Of a stretch of DNA of 64,000 nt, positions 25,632 to 38,064 are shown piece by piece. The notes beneath the pieces are model-generated. The model made no database searches, was not told the origin of the DNA, and saw nothing but the letters and a program-made list of their open reading frames with translations. The position numbers and the translations under genes are program-made. The stretch is from Adiantum capillus-veneris (lineage: Eukaryota; Streptophyta; Polypodiopsida; Polypodiales; Pteridaceae), in NCBI GenBank assembly GCA_014529385.2, contig CM043958.1, positions 152,072,793 through 152,136,792 on the forward strand. Direction: 5' to 3'. Position 1 is the first letter of the stretch. Each line of letters starts with the position of its first letter.

Positions 25632-25838
25632 CTCTCTCATCTCCTACTTCTAGGGCTCTCCCCCTTCTATGTAGGGATGCATGAAGACTTTTTGAACACA
25701 CACAAAGCATTCGATTTTCCTAGGCTTTTGACCTTTGGACACAACCTTTGAATTTTGGAACCTTAGCATTTTGGAAGTCTTAATGGGTTGAACCTTAGGG
25801 TCTTTTAAGCCCATTGTTGCACCTTGATCTTTTGTAGA

Positions 25839-25840
<2 letters not shown>

Positions 25841-25869
<29 letters not shown>
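25841..25869. repeat. Poly(C) tract, 29 nt
   Basis: Twenty-nine uninterrupted C residues in the family B LTR. It is the longest homopolymer in the window and a likely place for length errors in the assembly. Confidence 0.92.
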
Positions 25870-25872
<3 letters not shown>

Positions 25873-27839
25873 TTTGGATCCCTACTGTGGCCAGTCTGCC
25901 AGCTTAACCAATATTCTAGCATTTTCTCCCCTGGCACTTCCCCATATTAAATGATCATTTTAACATGAGAAAATCATTTAGGAGAATTAGATATTAGTTA
26001 TTATGACATAATCTACCTAATGGCTTTGATAGGAAATGAAGCTATGGTGGGTACATTATTGATTTTTCATAACTTACACATAGTTGATGTAGAGATAATC
26101 TAGTGACTCATTGAGAGCTCAATATACAAAGAAGATGGTTGCAAAAATAGACTTGATTTATGATGAAAAAAGTTGTACAACAAATGTCTATTTTGTAGAG
26201 CTAGATATAATCTCTAGGTAAGCACAAAGTGAGATCTTAATATTCTTATCTTCTAGATGGGATGTTGATTAGGATTCATATATCTTTCACATGGGTTTTG
26301 CACACATGGCTAGGATGGTGATAAGAAGAGAAGGTTCACACATGAGTTGAAGGTGCAACAAATCTCACACCCTATTACCGTTACCTTGAATAGCTTTTGA
26401 AGACAACGGTTACTTGGCTGGAGATTTGTGCTCATCAACAATGATCACCAAAGCATAAAAATGGATTATAACCCAAGGTGACGTCAACATGAGGCAAAGG
26501 ATATGGAGGTCACTTTGCAAGAATACAATTTTGAGAGCAAGTAAATAAAAGGGAAAGATAATGTAGCGGCAAACATCCTAAGTAGGAAATCCGTTCTTGG
26601 GATTGTCTCCATGCTAAGCAAACCTCTAGCCAACTCCCAATGGATGAATCCTTACAATGGATCATCCAAATTTTGTCCTCAAAAATATGTTCAAAAAAGA
26701 AGAAGAGGATTGTACATGGATATTATTATCACTCTTGGATACATGCCTACTTTATCAACTTTGAATTCATCTTTTCAATCACAAGGAGATCATAGAGTTT
26801 TATTTTCAATGCAATCTTGAAATTCTCAGAAATAAATTAAAAATTTCCTCTCTAAGGTGATCCATGCATTGTATGCAGTGGTGCAATTATCATGATATTG
26901 CACAAATTTATCATGGAGTGAAGAGAACAAGACACCAAGCTTGCTCATCTTTAGCTGCATATTGCATCAACATTTGCCTTGTTTGTACTCTTTGCCCTTA
27001 TCTAGCGGCTTAACAATAGACCACAACTCCTTTTGCATTAAGTAAACCTTTAGTTTTTTCTACCAAGTGTGAAACCCTTGGCCGTTAAATTGTACATATT
27101 TATATCCCCCCACCCCCAAAAACAAATTTGATGGTTTAATCAATGGTAATGTGGAAATGAGCGCTTGGACTAAGTGCTTATGTGTTGTTTTACGAGAAAG
27201 TGGAAAGTTTGCATTTTGAGAAGAAGGGCCTTGATAATATATTTACAAAACGAAGCGAGGTGGAAAATTAGCATTACCAAGTACAAATGTTTCACTAGAA
27301 GTAGTAATAGGAACAAGGATCAAAGAGTCTTTTCACTAGATGATGTGGCAATAAGGACATACCATTTAAGAGATGGTCAAACATCGTAGCTGCAAGCTAG
27401 CCATGGATTTCACATGGCATGGAGTATGAAAGAGATTGATTCTGCTGGGCAACTAGCAAGTAATCTAGTCAAAACAATTACATGCATGTTGGGAGTCAAG
27501 GTGGGCTGCTTTTATGCTAAATTGGTAGCATAATTAATACATGAAGAGCTGGAACAATGCTATAGAGCTTGTGGAGCAAGAGTTGTAGTGCACAAAAAGA
27601 ACGATTGGAGTGGGACCCAATGGCCATAGCATCAGCTATTGTGCATGCTTATTGCCAAAAGTAAGGCCAAATAAATACAAGGGGAGATAGTGCTGATGTC
27701 AGGATTTGATGCAATCAATGAGGACTATGGTGGAGCCCAAGTTAGACAACAAAATTTCCAAGTTAAATTGGAGCGAGTAAATTGGGTACGGCTGCATAAC
27801 AATGGTTGGTAAATCAAGAGTGTCAAGCTATTGACAACC

Positions 27840-28112
<273 letters not shown>

Positions 28113-28205
28113 TGATTGATTGATGAGGCTATGCTTTGACAAGATATGGTTGCCTTTAAGCCTTTTTTTTTAAAGAGTGGTCTTCCATCAGCAAAGTGCC
28201 CTATT

Positions 28206-28207
28206 GT

Positions 28208-28241
<34 letters not shown>

Positions 28242-28403
28242 ATCAATGCATGAGAAAATTTATGGACTATGGTAGTGCCCAAGTTAAACATCAAAACTTC
28301 CAAGTTAAATTGGAGTGAGTAACTTGGGTAAGGCATAGCAATGGCTGGTAGATCAAGAGGGTCAAGCTATTGACAACCTGGGTGGAGTTAAAGAACATGC
28401 AGA

Positions 28404-28439
<36 letters not shown>

Positions 28440-28549
28440 TGATTGATTGATGAGGCTATGCTTTGACAAGATATGGTTGTCTTTTAGCCATTTGTTTCCC
28501 CTTAAGAATGGTCTTCCATAACCAAAGTCCCCAAGTGCACACATACACA

Positions 28550-28589
<40 letters not shown>
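28206..28589. repeat. (CA)n, (TG)n and (CA)n arrays of repeat A
   Basis: (GC)n(CA)n at 28206-28242, (TG)n at 28405-28438 and (CA)n at 28535-28589. The last two form the inverted pair around the conserved spacer; the first belongs to a partial upstream copy that ends near 28260. Confidence 0.88.
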
Positions 28590-28590
<1 letters not shown>

Positions 28591-29286
28591 CAATGCATGA
28601 GAAAATGATTTTTAGTTCCAATCATCTCCAAAAACTAAAGATTAAGAAATCAGTTGAAAGTTATTTCAAAGGGCTAAACGCACACACAACCACTAATTGA
28701 AACAAAGATTTTTGATTTTCTAATGCCATCAAGCAAAATCCACACCAAAATTAGAAGTATCTAAAAAAATGAACAAAATTCATCTTATTAATGAGCAAAA
28801 AATACTTAATTTCTCTCTCAGGAACGTGTAAATGTGTGCAATTAATGCACTTTCATCTTCTTCATCAATCTTTTGTGGGTGATGATTCTAAACTCCTACA
28901 TATCCCATCATAAATTAGCTTCAAAAGAGGAAAATTATGCAATGTAGTTTAATTATGTAGATGCAAAAGGGTGTTGAATTAGCAATTGCAATGGCCAAGA
29001 AGATTTGTCAATGAAATCTAACATAGAGAATTCTTAGGATCTAAGTAGATTAAGAAGTGCTAATCTAGCTAATGGCTTTGATAGCAAACAAAGCTATGGT
29101 GGGTACATTAGTGATTTTTCATAACTTACACATAATTAATGTAGAGATAATCTAGTGACTCATTGAAAGCTCAATATACAAAGAAGATGGTTGCAAAAGT
29201 AGACTTGATTTACGATGCAAAAAGTTGTACAACAAATGTCTGTTTTGTAGAGCTAGATTTGATCTCTAGGTAAGCATAAAGTGAGA

Positions 29287-29644
29287 ATTACACTACATTG
29301 CATAATTTTCCTCTTTTCAAGCTAATTTATGATGGGATATGTAGGAGTTTAGAACCATCACCCACAAGATTAAGAAGATGAAAGTGCATCAATTGCACAC
29401 ATTTACACATTCTTGAGAGAGAAATTAAGTAATTTTTTGCTCATTAATAAGATCAATTTTGTTCACGTTTTTAGATACTTCTAATTTTGGTGTGGGTTTT
29501 GCTTGATTGCATTAGAAAATAAAAAATCTTTGTTTCAATTAGTGGTTGTGTGTGCGTGTAGTCCTTTGGAATAACTTTCAATTGATTTGTTAATCTCTAG
29601 TTTTTGGAGATGATTGGAACTAAAAATCATTTTCTCATACACTG

Positions 29645-29685
<41 letters not shown>

Positions 29686-30110
29686 CGCGCGCACGCGCGC
29701 GCGCACTTGGGCACTTTGGTAATGGAAGAGCACTTTTAGGGAAAAAAATTGTCTAAAAGACAACGATATCTTGTCAAAGCATAGCTTCAACAATCAATCA
29801 GTCAGACACACACACACACATATGTGCGTGTTCTTTAACTCCACTCAGGCTATCAATCGCTTGACACTCTTGATTTACCAGCCATTGCTATGCAGCCTTA
29901 CCCAAGTTACTCACTCCAATTTAACTTGGAAGTTTTGCTATTTAACTTGGGCTCCACCATAGTCCATACATTTTCTCATATATTGATGTGTGTGTGTGTG
30001 TGCGCGCGCGCGCGTGTGTGTGTACACTTTGGTGATGGAAGACCACTCTTAAGAGAAAAAAATGGCTAAAAGAAAACCATATCTTGTCAAAGCATAGCCT
30101 CATCAATCAA

Positions 30111-30143
<33 letters not shown>

Positions 30144-31331
30144 CATACACACACACACACATGTTTATGTTCTTTAACTCCACTCAGGTTTTCAATAGCG
30201 TGACACTCTTGATTTACCAGCCAATGCTATGCAGCCTTACCCAAGTTACTCGGTCCAATTTAACTTGGAAGTTTTGTTGTTTAACTTGGGCTCCACCATA
30301 GTCCTCATTCATTGCATCAAATCTTGACATGCGCAATATCTCCCCTTGTATTTATTTGGCCTCACATTTGGCAAAAAATGCACAACAGCTGATGCCCTGG
30401 TCATTTAGTTCCCACTCCAATCATTCTTTTTGTGCACTATAACTCTTGCTCCACAAGCTCTATAGCATTGTTCCAACTCTCCATGTATTACTTATGCAGC
30501 CAATTTAGCATAAGTGCAGCCCACATTGACTCCCATCATGCACGTAATTGTTTTGACTAGATTACTTGATATTTGCTCAAAAGAATCAATCTCTATCATA
30601 CTCCATGCCATGTGCAATCCATGGCTAGCTTGCACCTACTATGTTTGACCATCTCTTAAGTGGTGTGTCCTTATTGCCACATCATCTAGTGAAAAGGCTC
30701 TTTGATCCTTGTTCCTATCACTACATCTAGTGACACATTTCTACTTGGTAAGGACAATTTTCCACCTCGCTTTCTTATCAAAATGCAAGCTTTCCACTTT
30801 CTCGTAAAACAACACATAAGCACTTAGTCCAAGCGCCCATTTCCACACTATCATTGATTAAACCATCAAAATTATTTATTTATTTATTTATTTTTTGGAG
30901 GGGGGGGGGGGGATAAAAATATCCACAATTCAACAGCCAAGGGTTTTCCACTTGTCATAAAAAACTAAAGGTTTACTTAATGCGAAAGGAGTTGTGGTCT
31001 ATTGTTAAACCGCTAGATAAGGGCGCAGAGTACAAACAAGGCAAAGGTTGATACAATATGCAGCTAAACATGAGAAAGCTCGGTGTCTTGTTCACTTCAC
31101 CCCATGATAAATTTGTGCAATATCATGACAATTGCACCACTTCATACAATGCATGGATCACCTTAGAGAGGCATTTTTGAGTTATTTTCGAGAATTTCAA
31201 GATTGCATTGAGAATAAAACTCTATGATCTCCTTGGGATTGAAAAGATGAATTCAAAGTGGGTAAAGTAGGCATGTATCTAAGAGTGATAATAATATCCA
31301 TGTACAATATTCTTCTCCTTTTTTAAACATT
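29287..31331 (-). repeat. Repeat unit A, inverted block
   Basis: Reverse complement of unit A. It runs backward from the AT-rich part (29287) through microsatellites at 29644-29706, 29812-29823, 29988-30024 and 30112-30162, the middle region and a G run (30901-30912) to the segment after the RNase H remnant. It ends in TTTTTTAAACATT at 31331, where retroelement D starts. With the forward block it forms a long inverted repeat. Confidence 0.88.
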
Positions 31332-32271
31332 TGTTGGCGGATACGCCGCGACGAACGTCAGCACAGGGAGAAATCACCTAACAAGATTTGTCAGCTAAGG
31401 ACGAAGTTCGACCCGCAGGCACGTGGAAGCAAGCATAGGGTGTCAACCTACGCTCGACCAACTATAGACTACTTCCTACAGAGGTCTCTACCCAATGTCT
31501 AAGCTACAGCCTTCAAGAGTACACAAGAGGAGATTTCTTACAATGCTTTCAAGAGCCAAAAATACCCATCAAACGTTCTCGAAATGCTATGGAACTTGAG
31601 GGAAATCCTATTAACACCAATAGGTCGCTCTCCCTAAAGTCCAAGAACCAAAATTCCAACCCTAAACACCCGGTGCAAAATCACGTAGGTTGTCTGTTCA
31701 AAATTTACAGGTCGACGTTGAAAACTAAAGTGCCTAATGTGTAGCTCTACTCATTGCGAACGCGTGGATATGCTGAAATGCAGAAACGAATAACGTATGC
31801 TCATCAAATCACCAGATATAGCTCGTGGGTCGAGCTCGCAAAGCTGGGTCGTACACCTGCAATGTAGGTGTTGACGCGTAGCTCTCTTCGAGGGCAACAC
31901 GCTACACTTCTCCGCACTCAATTCCGACCACCAGTGCGCGCATAGCGTCAAGATAAAACTCTCACTCTCTCTTGTACACAGAGTATGCTCAACTCACACA
32001 GACAAAAAACTTATAAAAATGACAAAGGTTTTTTGCATTAAGGTCAAAAGTGGTATAAATACCTTACAATCTGAAACCCCAATGTTCCAATTTAACCATT
32101 TACTAAAGTCTAAATGTCAAAAATGGAATACAATTTGGAAGCTTTTGCAAGCCCCACTATTTACAAAGGTGAAATGACGGTTTCTTCTCAATTAAGGAAT
32201 AATTACAAAGGAAATTAATATCCCGCCGGGCAATCATCCTCCGTTGGTTGTGTCCAGCCGCGCCGCTAACA
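31332..32271 (-). mobile_element. 3' LTR of retroelement D (940 bp)
   Basis: On the plus strand it starts TGTTGGCGGATACGCC and ends GCCGCTAACA; the ends are short inverted repeats (TGTTGGCGG / CCGCTAACA). A purine tract (minus strand) follows immediately inside, which makes this the 3' LTR of a minus-strand element. It is richer in CG than its neighbours. No second copy of this LTR was seen in the window, so the 5' LTR is lost or was replaced by rearrangement. Confidence 0.75.
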
Positions 32272-32287
32272 CTCCCCCCCTCTTAGA
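32272..32287 (-). other. Polypurine tract of retroelement D
   Basis: On the minus strand the sequence is CTAAGAGGGGGGGAG directly before the LTR start TGTTAGCGG. This is the position and composition expected of a plus-strand-priming tract. Confidence 0.75.
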
Positions 32288-32448
32288 TCATGTCGTCCTC
32301 GACATGACAGTAGAGCTGCTTCTTCAGTGCAGGATTTCTTGCATCTTCAGAAGACACTCATACCGTGCATGCTGGGCCAATAATGTAGGACCGAATATTT
32401 CTGTATCGATGGGGTAAAGAAACCGGTGTAAAAGGATTCTTCAAAGGC

Positions 32449-35288
32449 CTAGAGATGATACGAGGGCAAAAACATTATTCGTTGGTAGAGGGCATGTATC
32501 ACCTCATGGGAAGTTTGTAGCCATTCATGTCGAACGAAATTTGCATCTAAATTTTGAATGGTCATCGACTTCAATACCCTCTGCTCCCACTCCATTGCTT
32601 CTTTGGCGGTGTCTTTTATTGCCACTTCTATTGCCTTTTGTAGAATTTCTTCTTCTTCTTGTGTCAGATCCCGGGGCTCTTGGGATGGTCCCACAAGGAT
32701 GTCCTCTTGCATTGTTGTGTCCACTGGATCTGGCACATTGTCTATGTGAATTTCTTCCATTGTTGCTGGCACTGTGCTCAAGTGTGGCTCTTCAGTCTAC
32801 TGTTGGCCTTTTAGCTCATCAATCTGCTTCTAATATTCTTTCTTTTCCTGTTCAGCTTTATCCCCCATGTTCACTAAGAGGTCGTTCAATTCAGCATTGG
32901 TTTTTTCAGCCTCTTCTAGCTTCCTCTTGGTGTCTTCATTTTCTGTTGCATCCTCTTTAGATCCTCGTCCATCTTATTTTTCAAGGCTGCTAGCTCATCT
33001 TTCATGGCCTCGTTCTCATCCTCCAAACGTCTTTGCATCATTAGGGAGCCCTCGGCCAGCATCAATCTTTGTCTCTTCTCTAGTGTCAACTCCTTTTGGA
33101 GTTCCTTCATCTGTTCTTCATATATATCCTTCTCTGAAGTAGTGCTAGTTGAGGTAGCAGCTTCGACTCTACCCGGAGATTCCCTAAGCCTCTGGATGGT
33201 CTTATCTTTCACTTTCATTTGACCTTTTAGTTCTATCACTTCATCCTGGCTTGCCTCATGTTCTAGCTCATCTTTTTCCTTAGCATTCCTTAAAGTTTTC
33301 ACTTCTTTGGACTCATCAGCAAGCTGGAGTGTCAAGTTGTCCCTTTCTTTCTCCGCAGCCATCAATGATTTGCTGATTTTCTTGTACTCCTCCTCTTATC
33401 TTTGAAGCTTTTGGTCTGCTGCCTGACTCTGACTTTCCATCTCTTGGCATCTTTTTAGTGCCCTGTCCAGATCAGCTTGCAGCTTGGCTTGCTTCTATGT
33501 GTTCGCTTGGTACTGCTTTTGCAGCGAGTCCACCTCGGCTTTGATTTGAACTTCATTTGCTTTGAGATTATCAATTTCACTCTCAGTGGCCATAGACCTT
33601 GCTCTGAGCCTAGTGAGTCTTTTCATCACTTCATCCCAATCATTGGCTTGTGGCTGTAAATCCACTGTATTTGTGGCCATTTCCTTCAACTCCACCAATC
33701 GAGGGCTCAGCATGTATTCTTTGGGTCTAGTGCTCAACAATTCAAAAGCTGCATTAGCTGCCTCTTCTCGAGAGTATCCAACAGCTAGTAGATCAAGAAA
33801 TATTCTATAGTTTTGTTCTTCTGGATCTGGCTTCTCGTCTTTTGGTTCAACTTCTGCCTTCTACTCCTCTTCGTTGTTCTGCTCTTCCTTGGAGTCTTGT
33901 TGCCCATCAGATTTGTCCAACTCCTCAGTTTGTTGGGTTTGAGGAGGACTATGAGGAGATGGTGATGGTGGAGGGCTGGATTCTCAGCTTGATGGTGGGG
34001 TTGGTTGCTTCTTCTTGAAGTCCTGATCAACCTTGGTTTTCCTCTCTCTTTCTTGGCCTTCCTGCTCTTCTAGCAGTTGCCGTCTCACATCATCAACTTC
34101 TTCTTTGGTAAAAGGTATGTTTGGGATATTCTCAGCCGTAGCATCTAAGATCTCAAAATTCTTGATATAATCTTCAAACCGATCCCTTTGAGTCCTTCGA
34201 GATGATCCAGACATAGCCTCAAGTGAGGGCTTCCATAATTCGCTCAGATCCCCTTTTAGCGCTCTCTCTGCTCTAAAACTTTCCATTAGTCTTTCCAGCC
34301 TTGCTGCTTTCTGTGACTTTGTTTCCTTTATTGGCACTTGTAGAGTTTCTTTCTTTCCCTTCTTGGGCTCTGGCGGCTCTTCTAGCATTGTCTCTAAACG
34401 GCGCTTCAACCTTGTGGCTACCCTTGGAGCCTGAGGAGGCTCTTCTTCTTTGTCTTCCTTCAGCTTGAGCCAATCATTTTGGGAGGGAGGTAGAGGCCAA
34501 TTTCCCTTGGGATGAAATGCTCCATAGATGACTTTGGTTATCAACTCACTAGGCACAATATAAGTGGGATTTTTGGTCCCCATCTTCACAAGGTTGTCGT
34601 GAATGTAAGCGGCATAGTTTATCTCCTTCGGTTTGCTCTTTTGCATTGCCCAGGTGAAAGTGGTGGCAATAGCTCCAGGTGGCATCCTGTATTTCTGTGG
34701 CCGCTTGGTACACATGTGGAAGTACTGATTATAAAGTTGGCTCATGATGGCCACCTTCGGGTTTGCAATATCTTCAAATGTATAGTTATTTTTCTTTTCT
34801 GAGTAGACCTTAATGTCATCTCGCCTCTTAGTCACACTGTCTCCTTTGTTAGAGAGGTCAAGTGCTGCTACCACCACCTTCTCTATGATGGCAATCATTA
34901 TATTAGGCTTGCCTTGCAGATCTGTAACTCTGGCTATGTCCTCCTCTTTGATTGTGGTGACAAATTCCCACACTCTTTTAACATCAATCCCTGCTGGCAA
35001 GGCTTCAAAGTAATTGTGGAGATCCAGTTTCTCCAAGTAGTCCCCCATCTTGCTCCTGAAAAATTCATTGAGCTCTTGAGGGATCATGGGTAGCTCTACT
35101 ACATTTCCCTCCGGATCTTTAAACACTCCTTGGTAGATTCTCATATCATTGGTTTCTAGTAGGTCATCTTGAATCCAAGTGCTTGTGGGCTTCAGGGTTC
35201 CCTCTAGGATAACAAAAGGCTCCACTTCTTCTAAGTAGTCCTTGATAGTCATCCTCTTCTTCTTTGCAGGTGACTTTGTGGCTGCCAT
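32449..35288 (-). pseudogene. Retroelement D extra ORF: long coiled-coil protein, decayed
   Basis: A long minus-strand frame starts at ATG 35288 (MAATKSPAKKKRMTIKDYL). Residues 1-434 are uninterrupted: a compact N-terminal part (about 20-280, with YRMPPGAIATTFTWAM and INYAAYIHDNLVKMG), then a charged region. After a TGA (33984) the same frame continues through acidic and Pro/Ser-rich sequence and a coiled coil (33740-32916) broken by further stops near 33865, 33495 and 33397. A frame change near 32916 leads to a final acidic segment (32781-32449). The stops fit C-to-T change. Its place next to the 3' LTR resembles the extra or env-like ORFs of Athila/Tat-type elements, but no family match is claimed. 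It could instead be a divergent Gag. Confidence 0.6.
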
Positions 35289-37950
35289 TGATCCTGTTGC
35301 ACTCAGTAGTCCAAAGTTACCATTTTTTACAGATTAGCTGATAAACTGAGTGCTAACTACCCAAATGACTTGAAAATTGAATTAAGAACTCAAAAGGGAC
35401 TAGGGAAACCATGCATGTGCCCACATTAGATTTTTGGCTGAAAAATAAGCATGTAGACATCCTACGCGTAGGATGTCTACTTTCTCTGATTTTGATGAAA
35501 CTTGACAGGCTTGTGGCTCTTGACTTGTGTAACATGGCTATGTACTTGGAATTTGGTTTGGACATCAAAAAGTGTAATTTTGAGCAGATTTAGGCTTTTG
35601 GATCACAAATTGGGTAGGATGTCCTATATGGATGGCAAATGATATTCAATTGGGCTGAAATTTGATATATAAGCTTCTTATACCATGTAAAAGACTCCCA
35701 TGAAGTCAATTCCTGCACAGAAGGTCAATATGACCCTGGAGACATCCTACGCGTAGGATGTCTATTTTCTCATAATGACTTGATTTTGGTTTTGTGGGTA
35801 GCCCTTAGCATGTAGGACATGGCCCTGCTCTTAGATTTTGATTTGGGCAAGCATTGGTGTTTGTTAGGAGCATGTGTAGTGTTTTTAGGCTCAGAAAAGT
35901 GCATCTTTGAGGTTTTGGGGCCAAATGTAATGGGTCTGCCTTGAAATTTGATACATGAGCTTGTGAAGATGTTATAAAGATATGTGGAACTCAAAAACAA
36001 TAGCTTGAGGTCAAATAGGCCATTTAGACATCCTACGCGTAGGATGTGTATTTTATTATTTTCCATATCTGACCCCACAATTAGCTTGGCAATGTGCTAA
36101 TGAGTATATTATGCAAGTTTCATGTGATTTGGACTAGTTTTGGTATGTCTATGACCCATTATTGCCTCTATGCTCTAACTTTTCATTTTTTTATGCATAT
36201 GAGGTCAACTCTTGTCCAAATGTGATGAAACTTGATGGCTAGCATGTATAAGCTATGTAGAAGCTGTGTATGAGGTGAGATATTGAGTTTGGTGCCCAAA
36301 CATGGCCTTGTGACATCCTACGCGTAGGATGTCTCCTGATGAATTTCTTATGGGAAATGCTACAGTATATGCCATGAGCCCCCCTGAGTCCCCTTTAACC
36401 CCTATTTCAATAAAAAAGTCAAAAAGATAGATAGAAACTCCCTGTTTGTCTTTCAGAGCCTCTGAGTCGTTTTCTGACTCTTGGAGTGCTTTTCGGCGAT
36501 GAAATTTCTTGATGTTAGTCTCCATAGCTTCATGGTTCCTTGGGGATCCTTGCCATATGGTTTTTGTTGGCTTTGGCTTCACCGGAGCTCCGTTTGGTGA
36601 TTTGTCGCTCTAAAAGCGCCCGTGGTTGCGTTTACATGTCGTAGATGACTTGTGGTGGTCTACCACCATAGGACTTGGTTGTTGATGGTCTAGGAAAGCT
36701 GCTCATGAAGTTTGGTGGCAAACGGACATCCGGTTTGCTGGCCGTGAGAGCCAGTTTTGACGCTTTGTGTGTCTGATGCCTTTTCTGAAGCTTAGTCCCG
36801 CTTCGGGTCGCCTTATGGCCATGTTGGGCTGTATAGCCTTGTAGAGCATGTTGAGATGCTCCTACCCATGAGTTTTGGTAGCATTTGGGCAACTTTCCAC
36901 CGATTTACCACTTGGTGGCCTCTTGTAGGGCTCTAGAAGTTAGGGTTTTTTCCAATGGTTTTTTGCCGCCTTTGTGCATTCAAGAGTGGTCTCCTATGCT
37001 AGGGTAAACCCCCTATGAAGCTTTATTGCTATTGGGTTAGCCGTTAGGTGGCTACCTCTACCTGTAGGTCTCTACCGCCCGTTCCTCGTGTGAACCCCAC
37101 ACTAGTTTTCGCGACAAAACATCAAACATACGCGAAAAGCTCAAGGTGCTGAGCCTACCTCTCATATCTCAAGCTTTTTGAGTAGTCGTGCACGTCGTAG
37201 AAGTATATGGAAGTCCGGTTCGCTCTAGGTAGCAAGAGCTCTCTCTCAAGAAGGAAATAGTAGAAATGAGCTCTAAGTGAAGTAAAAAAATCTTATAATG
37301 AGGATCCCCAAACCACTTTCTATGAAATTTGACGTGTGCTCCCAACTTCTTGCAAGATACGGTTTAGGCTCAAAAAGTTCTTGATGTGGACTCCGTTTGC
37401 CCAGTTTCCGAGAGATTTGACGTTTCGGTCAAAATCTAGCCAAAACACGCCTTCCGCTCCATTCACATAATTGCACCTCCATTGTACCATAGGTTGTCCT
37501 ATAGTCACTGATTATCCCCATATTTTTTTTTTCATTACAACCGTATTTCACCTGCTTTTTGTATTTTTAAAGTTTTTCTGTCGATAATTAATAAAATTCA
37601 AAAGAAAATAGCAAAATAAACCCAGAAAATCCCCAAAAATTACAATAACTCAAAAACATCACCGCAAAACACTATTTACACTCACATGCAATTTTTATGG
37701 CTAGATATCTCTGTTTTACCAATATTTTGCCCAAAAAATGGCTATGTTTACATATATACACACACACCTAGAGGCCTAATTTGGCGTTTGGCCCCATGTA
37801 CTTGTAGATTCGTGTTGTATAAGGGCATATGTACTTAGGTTAGTACAAAAAAATTTGCAATCAAACGAAAACTCTTCAAAATAGTCGAAAAACATACCCT
37901 TTTTTGCTCCTTTCACCTTCATTGGGTCCGCATTGAGAATGCCTCCCCCC
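35289..37950 (-). other. Non-coding leader of the D extra ORF, with palindrome array
   Basis: About 2.6 kb upstream (in minus orientation) of ATG 35288 without a recognisable gene. The first 1.1 kb holds four copies of a palindrome in ~286-bp repeats. The remainder is AT-rich, with a CG-containing stretch at 36600-37240. Short open stretches that cross the palindrome read DILRVGC on either strand simply because it is palindromic. Confidence 0.6.
35371..36340. repeat. ~286-bp tandem repeat with a conserved palindrome
   Basis: ACATCCTACGCGTAGGATGT lies in four sites: 35456-35477, 35741-35762, 36027-36048 and 36312-36333 (each extended by G and C; the third has one mismatch at the end). Spacings are 285, 286 and 285. 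At the first site the symmetry extends to 28 bp (35453-35480). A second mark, GAAATTTGAT or GAAACTTGAT, recurs 200-202 bp after each of the first three palindromes, which shows a tandem repeat. The rest of the units have drifted, but the palindrome has hardly changed. Confidence 0.92.
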
Positions 37951-38064
37951 CTCCTAGTTGGAGTCCTCCCGGATGACAAGGTATCCCCTTGGGGAATGTG
38001 CAGTGCATGGGTTAAAAATTGTGCTAATGTGCGGCCTTGTAATGTGGCCCTATTTTATGCATAC

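Larger units (their letters stand above)
24857..26008 (-). mobile_element. Family B 5' LTR, right part, resumed after the nested insertion
   Basis: It begins with the second AGAAA target duplication and continues GATGTACATCTCCTCACA as in the intact LTR (52597 onward), ending TTATGACA at 26008. It contains a very long (TG)n (25575-25630) and a 29-nt C tract (25841-25869). Repeat A follows at 26009. Confidence 0.88.

Noticed and set aside
32541-33222. Ser/Leu-rich plus-strand frames opposite the coiled-coil ORF
   Set aside because: Shadow frames of the Glu/Lys-rich minus-strand ORF.
35456-36333. CRISPR-like array from regularly spaced palindromes
   Set aside because: Spacing is 286 bp, the spacers are related to each other, there are only four copies, and the context is a plant retroelement.
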